From contig JAOZMB010000003.1 of assembly GCA_029934515.1 (NCBI GenBank), positions 1-32,835 on the forward strand: a stretch of 32,835 nt of DNA, read 5' to 3'. A program made the translations under genes and the position numbers. The notes beneath the pieces are model-generated. The model searched no databases and was not told the DNA's origin. It was given only the letters and a program-made list of their open reading frames with translations. This document shows, piece after piece, positions 15,382-23,804 of the stretch (its first letter is position 1; every line of letters starts with the position of its first letter). This DNA comes from Bacteroidales bacterium (GTDB taxonomy: Bacteria; Bacteroidota; Bacteroidia; Bacteroidales; JAADGE01).

Positions 15382-18300
15382 ATGAAAAGTATAAATAATA
15401 TATTAATAAATTCATTAAATATTAAACAAGAGGAAACTAAAAAGTTTACTCTTTTATTTTTTCATTCTTTTTTCACGGGTCTATTTATTGCCTTATATTT
15501 TGTTCAAGCAAATACTGTTTTCATAAATAACTACGGCAGCGAGCAGTTGCCTATTGCTTACATGCTTGCTGGTGTTGTCGGATGGCTTAGCTCGTCAATT
15601 TATTCTTCGCTACAAAAAAGAATACATAGTAAACATTTATTTGGAGGTGCTTTGCTTTTTATGTTTATGATTACAATAATAGGTCGTTTTGCATTAGGTT
15701 ATATAGAAGAAAAATATTTAAGTTTTTTTGTTTTTATATGGGCTTGGCCATTTATTTCAATTGTTGGTATTGAGTCTGGCGGACTTGCAATAAAATTACT
15801 TAACCTGACTCAGATAAAACGTCTCTTTGGATTAATAAATATGGGCGGTGTTACTGCTTCTATAATAGGATATTTAATTATTCCTGTACTGACAAAAATT
15901 ATAGGCACTTCTTACAATTTATTTATTATAGCTGCGACAAGTCTTCTTGCTGCAATGTTGTTGCTTTATTTTATTTACAAAAATTTCCCTGAAAAAGAAA
16001 TTACAATAAAACAATCGAAAGATAAAGCTAAAACGAATTTTAAATATCTGTTGAAAGACAAATATTTTAGATTGATATTTATTTCGGCAACTCTGTCAAT
16101 GACAGTTATTTACATTGCAGATTTTGGCTTTCTGTCGAGTATAAAAATTCAAAAAGAACTATTTGCAGATTCCGATTCTGTTGCACATTTTTTGGCATTG
16201 GTATTTGCTGGAATGAAAGTTGGAGAACTTATTATGTCTTATTTTTCAAGCCGAATTCTTAGTAAATACGGCGTGAAACTTGGACTAACAATCCTTCCTT
16301 TATCAATTACTTTAATTGTAATAATTTCGACAATAACTGGTTTTACTATTGGCGCTGTAAGTGTTATATTTTTGATTTTAATGACATTAAACAAGGCGGC
16401 AGAAAGAATATTAAGAAGAGGATTAGACGACCCTGCATCAAATATTTTGTATCAACCTTTACCCGAAAATATGCAGCTTGTTGTGCAGTCAAAAGTAGGT
16501 GTTGTTATGCAATTTTCTATCGGAATTGCTGGAATAATTCTTTTTCTTATTAATATAATTTTAAACAGTAAAGATGGTTTTAAGTTAGAGTTCTTTACGC
16601 TTTTTTTTATTCCAATACTTTTGGTATGGGTTTATTTTGCTTGGAAACTTTATTTGGCATATAAAGTTAAATTGCGTGATATGTTAAAAGAATTAAGCAA
16701 AAAACGACAAAGAGATACTTCAAAATATCATTATGGAACAGAAGTATTGTCAAAAAAATTCAAAGATGTAAACGAAAATATTGTAAATCTGAGTGTTGTT
16801 ATTCTCTCAGAAACAAACCCCAGAATTTTCGAACCTCATGTTGCTTCACTACTAAGAAAAAATGACCCTCTTATAAAAAAAGCAGTTTTGAGAAATATCG
16901 ACCCAACATGGAGAGAAAGAATAACAAGATATACAAAAAAAATATACAAGGAAACAAATTCATTAGAAATAAAAAAAATTGCTGAAAAAGTCAATTATTT
17001 GCTTGATTTTTCGGAAACAAAAAATATAACAAAAGATATTATTGAAGTCTTGATGAACTCGAATGATATAGATGATAAAGTAAAACTTATTAAATATTTA
17101 ATAAAGAAAAAAACAGATGTAAATGATGAAATTATTTTATTACATTTGTTAAAACAAAAAGATAAAATAATAAAAAATGCAGCAATTAGATTATCTGTAA
17201 ATATCAAAACAGACAAAATAATAAAGAAACTAATATTCCTTCTCTGCTCGCCAGAGTTTTATCACACAAGTACTGCTGCAATTTTGGATATTGGTGAACG
17301 CACTTTGCCTTACCTCGAAGAGTTATTTGAAAGCACAAAAGAAAATGATATTATTCTTAAAATAATAGAAATATATGCAAAAATGGGTTCTACTCCAGCC
17401 AAATCATTGCTTGCAAGTGCAATTAATTATCCAGACCGTAAAGTTCAATTATCAGCTATATGGGCATTGTACTATTGTAAATATCAGGCTGTTGAGTCGG
17501 AGCATGATATTATAAAGAAAAAAATCCTTGATGTAACAGAAAACTTATTATGGATTTTGGCTACTATAAAAGATATAGAAGAAGAAAAAAATACATTAAA
17601 ACTTTTTCTTGCCTTAGACCAAGAAAAAGTAAATAACCACGAACTTTTATTTAATTTACTTAGCTTTCTTCACGACCCAAGAGTTGTTAATTTGATTAAA
17701 AAAAATATTATAGGAAAAAATACGATATATGCTCTTGAACTAATTGATAATTTTATTATTCCTGATTTAAAACCTTATATAATTCCAATTTTTGAAGATA
17801 TCTCTGTTGCTCAGCGAATAAAAAAATTAGCTAAGTTCTTCCCACAAGAAAAAATGAAATTTATGCAAAGATTACGAGCTATTGTTTTGAGAGATTTTGA
17901 CAAACTTGATAAATGGACAATTGCAAAAGCACTGGAAATGATGGGTAAAGTGCAGAGAAAAAGAAATATAGCAAATAAATTAATCAGAAAACATATAAGT
18001 TATGATGACATAACAATCTGGAAAAAAGAAAATACAAATCTTGTTCTTAATCAAATAAAAAGAAGTGAATTACCAGATGAAGTATTTTTGGCATTATTTC
18101 ATAAAAACGAACTTGTATATTCAACTGCGGCAAAAATAATTTATGATGAAAATCCAGACAAGTGTATAAATTATCTTGAAAAAATGTCGGAAGAAAAGAA
18201 AAATCTTATAAAAATATTTACAGAAGGAGGGTTTCTTTTGCAGGATAAAATAAGATTATTACGAAGATATCAATTATTTTTTACTCTTCCTGATTACCTT

Positions 18301-18615
18301 CTTATTAGAATTGCAGAGCTTGTAAAACCAAATATATTAGAGCGAGGCAAAAAAATTTACTTCTCAGAAAATGGTAGTGAAAATATATTAATTTTGATAA
18401 GAGGTATTTTGATATACAAAAAAGGTCTGAGCGATGAGCATATATTTAAGAAAAAAATAATAGTTACTCCGGGTATGAACATAGAGCAAAATGCGGAATA
18501 CCTTACGGCTGTGAAAAAAACAACTGTCTTAGCTATAAACAGGTATAAATATTTTAATCTGCTTGTTGATAAAACAGAAATACTTCAACAAATATTTGAT
18601 GTAATTAAGAAATAA
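15382..18615 (+). CDS. ADP/ATP-translocase-like carrier fused to HEAT-like solenoid and degenerate cNMP-binding fold
   Basis: A 1077-residue three-part protein. Residues about 20-430 form 11-12 membrane helices of the Npt1/Npt2 (ADP/ATP carrier) or related MFS type; IALYFVQANTVFINNYG near 36, IESGGLAIKLLNLTQIKRLFGLINMGG near 132 and RILRRGLDDPASNILYQPLP near 341 are the recognisable parts. Residues about 440-940 are helical repeats resembling HEAT (ILDIGERTLPYLEELF, AIWALYYCKYQAVES). Residues about 969-1077 have a cyclic-nucleotide-binding-like beta-roll, but the phosphate-binding cassette is not recognisable (GMNIEQNAEYLTAV instead of GE.AL..R.A), so ligand binding is doubtful. Transport of nucleotides is unproven. 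It follows the Cache-GAF sensor by 99 bp and ends at a perfect bidirectional hairpin. Confidence 0.78.
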   Translation: MKSINNILINSLNIKQEETKKFTLLFFHSFFTGLFIALYFVQANTVFINNYGSEQLPIAYMLAGVVGWLSSSIYSSLQKRIHSKHLFGGALLFMFMITIIGRFALGYIEEKYLSFFVFIWAWPFISIVGIESGGLAIKLLNLTQIKRLFGLINMGGVTASIIGYLIIPVLTKIIGTSYNLFIIAATSLLAAMLLLYFIYKNFPEKEITIKQSKDKAKTNFKYLLKDKYFRLIFISATLSMTVIYIADFGFLSSIKIQKELFADSDSVAHFLALVFAGMKVGELIMSYFSSRILSKYGVKLGLTILPLSITLIVIISTITGFTIGAVSVIFLILMTLNKAAERILRRGLDDPASNILYQPLPENMQLVVQSKVGVVMQFSIGIAGIILFLINIILNSKDGFKLEFFTLFFIPILLVWVYFAWKLYLAYKVKLRDMLKELSKKRQRDTSKYHYGTEVLSKKFKDVNENIVNLSVVILSETNPRIFEPHVASLLRKNDPLIKKAVLRNIDPTWRERITRYTKKIYKETNSLEIKKIAEKVNYLLDFSETKNITKDIIEVLMNSNDIDDKVKLIKYLIKKKTDVNDEIILLHLLKQKDKIIKNAAIRLSVNIKTDKIIKKLIFLLCSPEFYHTSTAAILDIGERTLPYLEELFESTKENDIILKIIEIYAKMGSTPAKSLLASAINYPDRKVQLSAIWALYYCKYQAVESEHDIIKKKILDVTENLLWILATIKDIEEEKNTLKLFLALDQEKVNNHELLFNLLSFLHDPRVVNLIKKNIIGKNTIYALELIDNFIIPDLKPYIIPIFEDISVAQRIKKLAKFFPQEKMKFMQRLRAIVLRDFDKLDKWTIAKALEMMGKVQRKRNIANKLIRKHISYDDITIWKKENTNLVLNQIKRSELPDEVFLALFHKNELVYSTAAKIIYDENPDKCINYLEKMSEEKKNLIKIFTEGGFLLQDKIRLLRRYQLFFTLPDYLLIRIAELVKPNILERGKKIYFSENGSENILILIRGILIYKKGLSDEHIFKKKIIVTPGMNIEQNAEYLTAVKKTTVLAINRYKYFNLLVDKTEILQQIFDVIKK

Positions 18616-18641
18616 GAACTCTTACAAATTAAAATTTCATG

Positions 18642-18687
18642 AATTAATATATTTATAAAATACACTGATTTTATAAATATATTAATT
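18642..18687. terminator. Perfect 20-bp bidirectional terminator hairpin
   Basis: Arms 18642-18661 and 18668-18687 are exact reverse complements over 20 bp around the 6-nt loop ACACTG. The stem is entirely A+T apart from the loop. It lies between convergent genes (translocase-HEAT fusion and YKGDA-repeat protein), where it can serve both. Confidence 0.75.
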
Positions 18688-18705
18688 TTGAAAAATTTAT
18701 TGAAC

Positions 18706-19065
18706 TTAATAAATCAGATGTTTTTTAGAATCATTACGCCAGCCAGCATCGCCCTTATAATCAGCAAAATAAATCTTCAAATCTGCATCGCCTTTGTAAT
18801 CAACGAAATAAATCTTCTTGTCAGCATCGCCTTTGTAATCAACAAAATGCCATAAACCTTTGTTGCCAGAAGCATCGCCTTTGTACTTACATTTGTAAAC
18901 TACCAAATCTGCATCGCCTTTGTAATCAACTACATAAACCTTAATATCTGCATCGCCTTTATAATTAACAGAAAAAACTTTCTGAGCATTGGAATACTTA
19001 ATTACAGATAAAAAAAGCAAAATAAAAATAAAAATTGTAAAAAAACGTTTTGTTATCATAATCAT
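18706..19065 (-). CDS. Secreted YKGDA-repeat protein (septknot/DUF6150-like)
   Basis: A secreted protein of 119 residues built from six copies of an 11-17-residue unit whose core is (N/D/K)YKGDA(D/S/G), alternating with hydrophobic pairs such as VYVV and IYFV. A signal peptide (MIMITKRFF...KYSNAQ) precedes the repeats. I believe it matches the family renamed from DUF6150 to septknot, small repeat proteins with a knotted or circular beta arrangement and unknown role; that identification is from memory. I chose the ATG at 19065 (or 19059, two codons later). An open frame runs further upstream to 19125, but that start lies inside an inverted repeat and gives a poor leader. The single Cys sits in repeat 3 (CKYKGDA). 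Terminated by the shared hairpin at 18642. Confidence 0.75.
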   Translation of the reverse strand: MIMITKRFFTIFIFILLFLSVIKYSNAQKVFSVNYKGDADIKVYVVDYKGDADLVVYKCKYKGDASGNKGLWHFVDYKGDADKKIYFVDYKGDADLKIYFADYKGDAGWRNDSKKHLIY

Positions 19066-19111
19066 TAAATTTAAAAAATTATTAATTTGAGTGTGTAATA
19101 TTGTGGTTCGT

Positions 19112-19126
19112 ATTGTACGATACAAT
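19112..19126. promoter_or_regulatory. Inverted repeat ATTGTA-CGA-TACAAT
   Basis: A perfect 6-bp dyad with a 3-nt spacer about 47 bp upstream of the YKGDA-repeat start and 40 bp past the punA stop. Symmetry and position are operator-like; no regulator is identified. Confidence 0.4.
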
Positions 19127-19166
19127 TACAATTTAAGTATTTGAAAATTAATATCAAAATCTTTTT

Positions 19167-19982
19167 TTATATTTTTCTTAAAATACCTTCTACTATTTTT
19201 GACATTATTTGTTCGGCTTCACCTGCAATTTTTTGTACCTCCTCGTGTGTTGTAATTTTGTTCTTGTCTTCTGGTTCGCTTTCGTTTGTAATTACCGATA
19301 AACCAAAACATCTCATGCCCTGATGATGAGCAACAATCACTTCTGGAACAGTTGACATTCCTGTTGCATCACCGCCGAGCAAACGAAACATACGATACTC
19401 GGCAGGTGTCTCAAGCGTAGGTCCAGTGCTACCAACATAAATACCTTTTTGTAATTTAACACCTATTTCTTTTGAAACCTCTTCAGCAAGAGAAATAAAT
19501 TTTTCGTCATAAACTTTGCTCATATCTGGGAATCGTGTTCCGAGTTCATCAAAATTCTTTCCTCTTAATGGATTTTCAGGAAAAAAATTTATATGGTCAT
19601 TAATTATCATCAAATCACCAGCTTTATATTCTGGATTCAAACCACCAGCAGCATTTGAAACTATCAAATTTTTAACACCAAGAAATTTCATTACTCGAAC
19701 AGGAAACGTAACATCTTTCATATCATAACCCTCATAATAATGAAATCTACCTTGCATAGCTACAACATTTTTTCCAGATATCTGTCCAAAAATCAACATT
19801 CCAGAGTGTCCTGCAACAGTTGAAATAGGAAAATTAGGAATCTCAGAATAAGGAATCTCTATTTTATTTTCTATTACATTTACAAAACCACCGAGTCCGC
19901 TACCGAGTATAATACCCGTCTCAGGTATTGCCGTAATCTTTTTCTTTAAAAACTCTGCCGTTTTTTTTATATTTTCAATCAT
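19167..19982 (-). CDS. punA: Purine nucleoside phosphorylase, trimeric type
   Basis: Cleaves inosine and guanosine with phosphate to the base and ribose-1-phosphate in purine salvage. The 271-residue length fits the trimeric (PNP I/II) family. Motifs include ILGSGLGGFVN near residue 26, VAGHSG near 57 (phosphate-binding His), GRFHYYEGY near 78, VSNAAGGLNP near 109, TLETPAEYRM near 188 and GMSTVPEVIVAHHQG near 208 with the catalytic region ITNES. All key residues are present. It starts 36 bp after the stop of the type-B T9SS gene on the same strand, so it may be read through from that promoter. Confidence 0.95.
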   Translation of the reverse strand: MIENIKKTAEFLKKKITAIPETGIILGSGLGGFVNVIENKIEIPYSEIPNFPISTVAGHSGMLIFGQISGKNVVAMQGRFHYYEGYDMKDVTFPVRVMKFLGVKNLIVSNAAGGLNPEYKAGDLMIINDHINFFPENPLRGKNFDELGTRFPDMSKVYDEKFISLAEEVSKEIGVKLQKGIYVGSTGPTLETPAEYRMFRLLGGDATGMSTVPEVIVAHHQGMRCFGLSVITNESEPEDKNKITTHEEVQKIAGEAEQIMSKIVEGILRKI

Positions 19983-20018
19983 AAATTTATTATTTTTAAT
20001 TTATTTTATTATCAATTT

Positions 20019-21551
20019 TCATAATATACTTATCCAACCACTTTTTGTTATTGTTTTATTTTGTGAGTTATTATATTTAAGATAGTAAAAATATGTTTCG
20101 CGAAACATTACTTCTCCATTTGAAAGTTGTCCGTTCCAGCCTTGGTTAGGATTATTTGTCTCAAAAACTTTAACTCCAAGTCTATTATAAATTATTAATG
20201 AATATTCTGTAACAAAAGCTATTTTTGGTCTAAAAATTCTATTTTCTTCGATACTGCTGTTAGGACTAAAAGCATTTGCAATATAAACATTTGATATTTG
20301 ATTTAAACATTTTTCGTTTGATTTGTATGTTCTATTTTTTTCTGCATTTTTTGTTGTTATAAAATAACAAAATTTTCCTGATGTTATTTTATCAATAAAT
20401 TGATTTTCATAAAATTCAAAAACGTTGTCTTCAAAAAAATAATCATTTGTTATATTTATATTTTCATAATTGCCTGAATTAAAAGACCGAAATATTTCAT
20501 ATTCATTAATATTTTCCTGATTTGTCCAATTTAGTTCGTTGTAATATTTTTTTGTTTCTGTCTGGTTTGTATTCAATACAATATTATTAATCGTATCGGA
20601 AGTTATTACAATATCACCGCAACTGTCTATTCCTGTCATATAGTAATAATTTAATTTATTACTATTAAATTCCGATTCTGAATATTTTATATTTTCATTA
20701 TGAGGAGCTAAAAACTCATCTTTCAATACAAAATTTTTATATCTTTCGTTTGATTTAAATAATTGGTATTTTTCTATTTCATAGTTTTCATCAATATCAA
20801 AAGTAATCTCCAGCAGATTATTTTTATTAACAATAACAGAATCTACTTTTAAATATTGTGGAATCTGAATATCATCAACAAATTGTTCAGCAATATTTGT
20901 ATTTGATTCTATTTGATTATTACAAACAGCTGTTACAAAATAATAGTAGTTACCATTTATTATATTTGAATGTACAAATACTGTGTCTGGCGGTGAAGTA
21001 TTTCCTATATGAACAAACGATTCATCTGCATTTTTATTATAAATTTTATATTTTGCTATATTATTATCCCATGCTGCATATCTATTCCATCTCAATTTAT
21101 TATTTAACAAACATCTATTATGCTCAGTTTGTAACAACATTGTACTGTGTGGCTCGCTCATCAAGCTCATAAATATATCATTTCCGTTGTATTTAAAAGC
21201 AACAATCCTGTAAACTTCTTGTCGTTCTGCTGGAATTGCTTCGCCGTAAACTGTGGTATTATCAATAAAATTTGTTTGTTCAGGATTATATATAGTTGCA
21301 ATAGTATTAAAAGTATTGTTTACAACTCCGGGATAGCTGTATATCAATCGTTTTATAATATATCCGTCAATTGTTGAAATATTTTCTGGACTTATCCATG
21401 ATATTAAAGGTTTTTGAGTTTCATTGTCTATTGTAACAAAAGAAATTTCTGGCATTGATGGCGATTGCGAAAAAGCAATTTGTACATAAATAAGATAAAT
21501 CAAAGAAAATATAAATTTACATTTTAGGTTTTTTATTAAGAAATTAATCAT
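20019..21551 (-). CDS. Type-B T9SS substrate with FN3-like domains
   Basis: A 510-residue secreted protein. A signal peptide (about 1-29, ending AFSQ) is followed by several fibronectin-III-like beta domains (for example PLISWISPENISTIDGYIIK near 49 and ELNWTNQENINEYEIFRS near 350). The C-terminal 85 residues are a type-B sorting domain (gliding-motility-associated): NAFSPNSSIEENRIFRP, YSLIIYNRLGVKVFE, GWNG and a final aromatic/hydrophobic strand ending GWISIL. It should be exported through T9SS to the cell surface or medium, but no catalytic domain is visible, so an adhesin or scaffold role is only a guess. A long leader containing a large palindrome precedes it (21597-21694), with a promoter-like site at 21713-21745. 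Confidence 0.82.
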   Translation of the reverse strand: MINFLIKNLKCKFIFSLIYLIYVQIAFSQSPSMPEISFVTIDNETQKPLISWISPENISTIDGYIIKRLIYSYPGVVNNTFNTIATIYNPEQTNFIDNTTVYGEAIPAERQEVYRIVAFKYNGNDIFMSLMSEPHSTMLLQTEHNRCLLNNKLRWNRYAAWDNNIAKYKIYNKNADESFVHIGNTSPPDTVFVHSNIINGNYYYFVTAVCNNQIESNTNIAEQFVDDIQIPQYLKVDSVIVNKNNLLEITFDIDENYEIEKYQLFKSNERYKNFVLKDEFLAPHNENIKYSESEFNSNKLNYYYMTGIDSCGDIVITSDTINNIVLNTNQTETKKYYNELNWTNQENINEYEIFRSFNSGNYENINITNDYFFEDNVFEFYENQFIDKITSGKFCYFITTKNAEKNRTYKSNEKCLNQISNVYIANAFSPNSSIEENRIFRPKIAFVTEYSLIIYNRLGVKVFETNNPNQGWNGQLSNGEVMFRETYFYYLKYNNSQNKTITKSGWISIL

Positions 21552-21584
21552 ACTTGATTTTCATTTGATGTGTTTGCTCTAAAA

Positions 21585-21694
21585 AATCAGTGTTTAATCC
21601 GTATAATCAGTGTTTATCTGTGTTCCTATTACTCCAATAAATATTTGTGTATTCTCCTATTACTACGATAAATAGGAACGCTGATTATACGGAT
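21585..21694. repeat. Large interrupted palindrome with internal direct repeats
   Basis: ATCCGTATAATCAG (21597-21610) and GTTCCTATT (21622-21630) are matched in reverse by AATAGGAAC (21671-21679) and CTGATTATACGGAT (21681-21694). AATCAGTGTTTA occurs twice on the left, and CCTATTACTnCnATAAATA occurs twice in the centre. The A+T/G+C texture differs from surrounding DNA. Confidence 0.85.
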
Positions 21695-21712
21695 ATTTCA
21701 CGGATTTTGTTG

Positions 21713-21745
21713 CAAAGATATAAATATTGTTTTTTATGATTCAAA
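21713..21745 (-). promoter_or_regulatory. Promoter for type-B T9SS gene
   Basis: On the minus strand TTTG (21745-21742) is followed after 21 bp by TATCTTTG (21720-21713). The -33 box overlaps the end of the upstream gene. Transcripts would carry the 21585-21694 palindrome as a leader of about 155 nt. Confidence 0.55.
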
Positions 21746-22852
21746 CATAATATCAAAACTTTCTCCTTGTTGGTATTGTTTTGTCCATTTTTTTATTTCT
21801 TCTATTTTATAATTTATTATATTTTTTTGTTGTAATTTTTTTATAACAGTTATTTCTAATCTTCCTAATTTTCCGTCGATTAAAAATCCTATTATTAGTA
21901 ATTGTCCGATTGCAAGTTTTACATCATTATTACTATTTTCTAATTTTTCGAGATAATTTTCAGAAATAAAATGTTCTTTTTTAATTTTAATATTAAAAAT
22001 AGACAGAAAATATTTTGAAAATACAAAATCTGCTGGGTAGAATTTTTTCTTTGTAATTGCAATATATCCGAATGTATCATATATAAGTTCTATAAATTCT
22101 TTATTATTTGCAAATTTACTATGGAATTGGTTTCCTATATTTAACATTTCATTGTGTGCTAGCATTCTCATATTAATTTTTCTTATTACAACAGACGAAG
22201 CATAAGCGTTCCAAAAAGCATAAATTGGTATTCCAGCTAAATCGACAACTGTACGTACAGCAAGTCGTCCTAGCAATCGTTTTACAATAATTTTGAACAA
22301 AAAATTTGTTAGCATTGCTTTTAACATAAAAAAAAGTCGAATAAGTGCAACTCCGACTCTTGAAACATTTTGGAAGGGATTAATACCAACTTCGGGTACT
22401 TTTTTTTCGTCTTTTCCCATTCCTATATAAATTAGTTCTGTTATTTCATCGATGACAACATCATTTTTTTTTCTTGTAAAATATCCATAAACGGCAGCCA
22501 CTTTGCAGACAGCTCGAATATCGTTTCGCATTAACAACCATATTTCTATTACGACAAGGAAAAAACCGTAAAAAAGTTCTAATATTGACAGATTAACGAA
22601 AATATTTGTAAATGGAATATGAATTTTTTTTTGACTGAATAATTCTGGAAAATAATATTGAGGAATATATAATAAAATTACGCCGAGAATACCATAAACA
22701 GCTGATAATAACAATGTTTTATATTTTATTATTTTAACTTTTGCAATTTTTTCTTTTATTGATAAATTATCAAAAGTTGTAAATTTATCTGCTTGTTTCA
22801 AAAAAAAATTGAAAGCTGTTTTGTCTGTTATTTTTGTTAATTTTTCAAACAT
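21734..22852 (-). CDS. Membrane protein of unknown function (LBF_2804-like)
   Basis: A 372-residue protein with two clear membrane helices near the N-terminus (about 49-68 and 88-108) and a hydrophobic mid-region (about 170-225). A soluble helical C-terminus (about 235-372) has a TerB-like feel, notably AIGQLLIIGFLIDGKLGRLEITVIKKLQQK. I weakly recall similar proteins annotated as LBF_2804 family in Bacteroidota and spirochaetes; no function is known to me. The start follows from MFEKLTKITDKTAF. Repeat copy E lies just upstream, and no promoter is obvious. It is upstream of the T9SS gene but separated by 182 bp with its own promoter-like site. Confidence 0.7.
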   Translation of the reverse strand: MFEKLTKITDKTAFNFFLKQADKFTTFDNLSIKEKIAKVKIIKYKTLLLSAVYGILGVILLYIPQYYFPELFSQKKIHIPFTNIFVNLSILELFYGFFLVVIEIWLLMRNDIRAVCKVAAVYGYFTRKKNDVVIDEITELIYIGMGKDEKKVPEVGINPFQNVSRVGVALIRLFFMLKAMLTNFLFKIIVKRLLGRLAVRTVVDLAGIPIYAFWNAYASSVVIRKINMRMLAHNEMLNIGNQFHSKFANNKEFIELIYDTFGYIAITKKKFYPADFVFSKYFLSIFNIKIKKEHFISENYLEKLENSNNDVKLAIGQLLIIGFLIDGKLGRLEITVIKKLQQKNIINYKIEEIKKWTKQYQQGESFDIMFES

Positions 22853-22872
22853 TTTTATTTGAAATATGATAT

Positions 22873-22931
22873 TTAGTAAATTACGAATTATAAATTACGA
22901 ATTGGTTTACACCTGATAATAAATATTTTAT
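22873..22931 (+). repeat. Dispersed repeat copy E (degenerate distal half)
   Basis: Three AATTAYR heptamers after TTAGTA, then AATTGGTTTACACCTGATAA and AATATTTTA. Beyond 22931 similarity to the other copies fades. It lies between two minus-strand genes in the same orientation as copy D. Confidence 0.85.
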
Positions 22932-22980
22932 CAAAATTTATAAAAAACAAAAATTGACAAAATATATAATAATATACAAA

Positions 22981-23577
22981 CTATTTGTAACTTGGACAAT
23001 CGCATCCTTTCCCGTTACCAGCTGTGAGTTCGAATCTTATACCAGCCGTAAAACCAATTGAATATGGGTGAATATTATTTATAGCTAAACTTATCTGTGT
23101 TTTTTTTGATAAATAATAATTATATTCAAGAAATCCACTTAACCATGAAATTTTATATTGAAAATTGTCCTTGATTTTAAAATCTTCTTCGTTATTATAA
23201 TCGTTTAATTCACTTCTATTGTTGCCATAATATACAGTTGGACCAAATCCTATTCTAAAAAAATGTTTCCAATATTTATAAAATGTATATTTTATATATA
23301 TTTCAGAGCTTGTTGAAATTTTAGAGAATCTATCATTTACAATAGATGTTGAAATTCCAAGATATGTTTTTTTATAGATAGTTGATTCAAAAGACAATAT
23401 AATTCCAGGTTCAAAAGTAGAAACTCCTTCTGAATCTATTTTATTTTTATGTAATTTTAGGTTTTCATTTGCTGTCGGATGCACCGTGAATAGAATTGCT
23501 CTTGTAGAGATATAATTCTGTGATTCAGCATTAAATAAAACAGCTGTTACAAGATATAATAAAAAAAAAAATCGCAT
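22981..23577 (-). CDS. Small outer-membrane beta-barrel-like protein
   Basis: A 198-residue predicted outer-membrane protein. A signal peptide ends near AESQ (residue 20), and the rest alternates short amphipathic strands (YLGISTSIVND, SSEIYIKYTFY, FRIGFGPTVYYG, WLSGFLEYNYYL, IGFTAGIRFEL), consistent with an 8-stranded barrel. Unusually, the chain does not end at the last strand but continues with GNGKGCDCPSYK, a short tail with two Cys. No family is recognised. A -7-like element TACTTTTG is at 23642-23649. Confidence 0.7.
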   Translation of the reverse strand: MRFFFLLYLVTAVLFNAESQNYISTRAILFTVHPTANENLKLHKNKIDSEGVSTFEPGIILSFESTIYKKTYLGISTSIVNDRFSKISTSSEIYIKYTFYKYWKHFFRIGFGPTVYYGNNRSELNDYNNEEDFKIKDNFQYKISWLSGFLEYNYYLSKKTQISLAINNIHPYSIGFTAGIRFELTAGNGKGCDCPSYK

Positions 23578-23641
23578 TTTAATTTAAAATTTAGAAGATA
23601 TAAATATTAAATATTCAAAATCGTAAAGATATTATAAAAGA

Positions 23642-23649
23642 CAAAAGTA
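23642..23649 (-). promoter_or_regulatory. Putative -7 element for the small barrel gene
   Basis: TACTTTTG on the minus strand fits TAnnTTTG and gives a leader of about 58 nt. The -33 box is not clear. The remaining 150 bp toward the MscS gene shows nothing recognisable. Confidence 0.45.
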
Positions 23650-23804
23650 TGAAAAAATTATTGAAAACAGTAAACTATTAGTAGAAAATTTTCTTATTTT
23701 GTAGAAGCTTGTCTTTGTATTACGCATAAGGCTATCTTCAAAAAGAAGTAGCTGAAGTATAATCCGAAAACCAGTTTCACTTTAGTATAATCAAATTTAA
23801 TCAT

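Noticed and set aside
19066-19125. Longer start of the YKGDA-repeat protein at 19125
   Set aside because: It begins inside an inverted repeat and gives a leader that is not signal-peptide-like; MIMITKRFF is preferred.
23650-23804. Possible RNA gene between the small barrel gene and MscS
   Set aside because: No stable fold, promoter-terminator pair or known RNA motif could be recognised.
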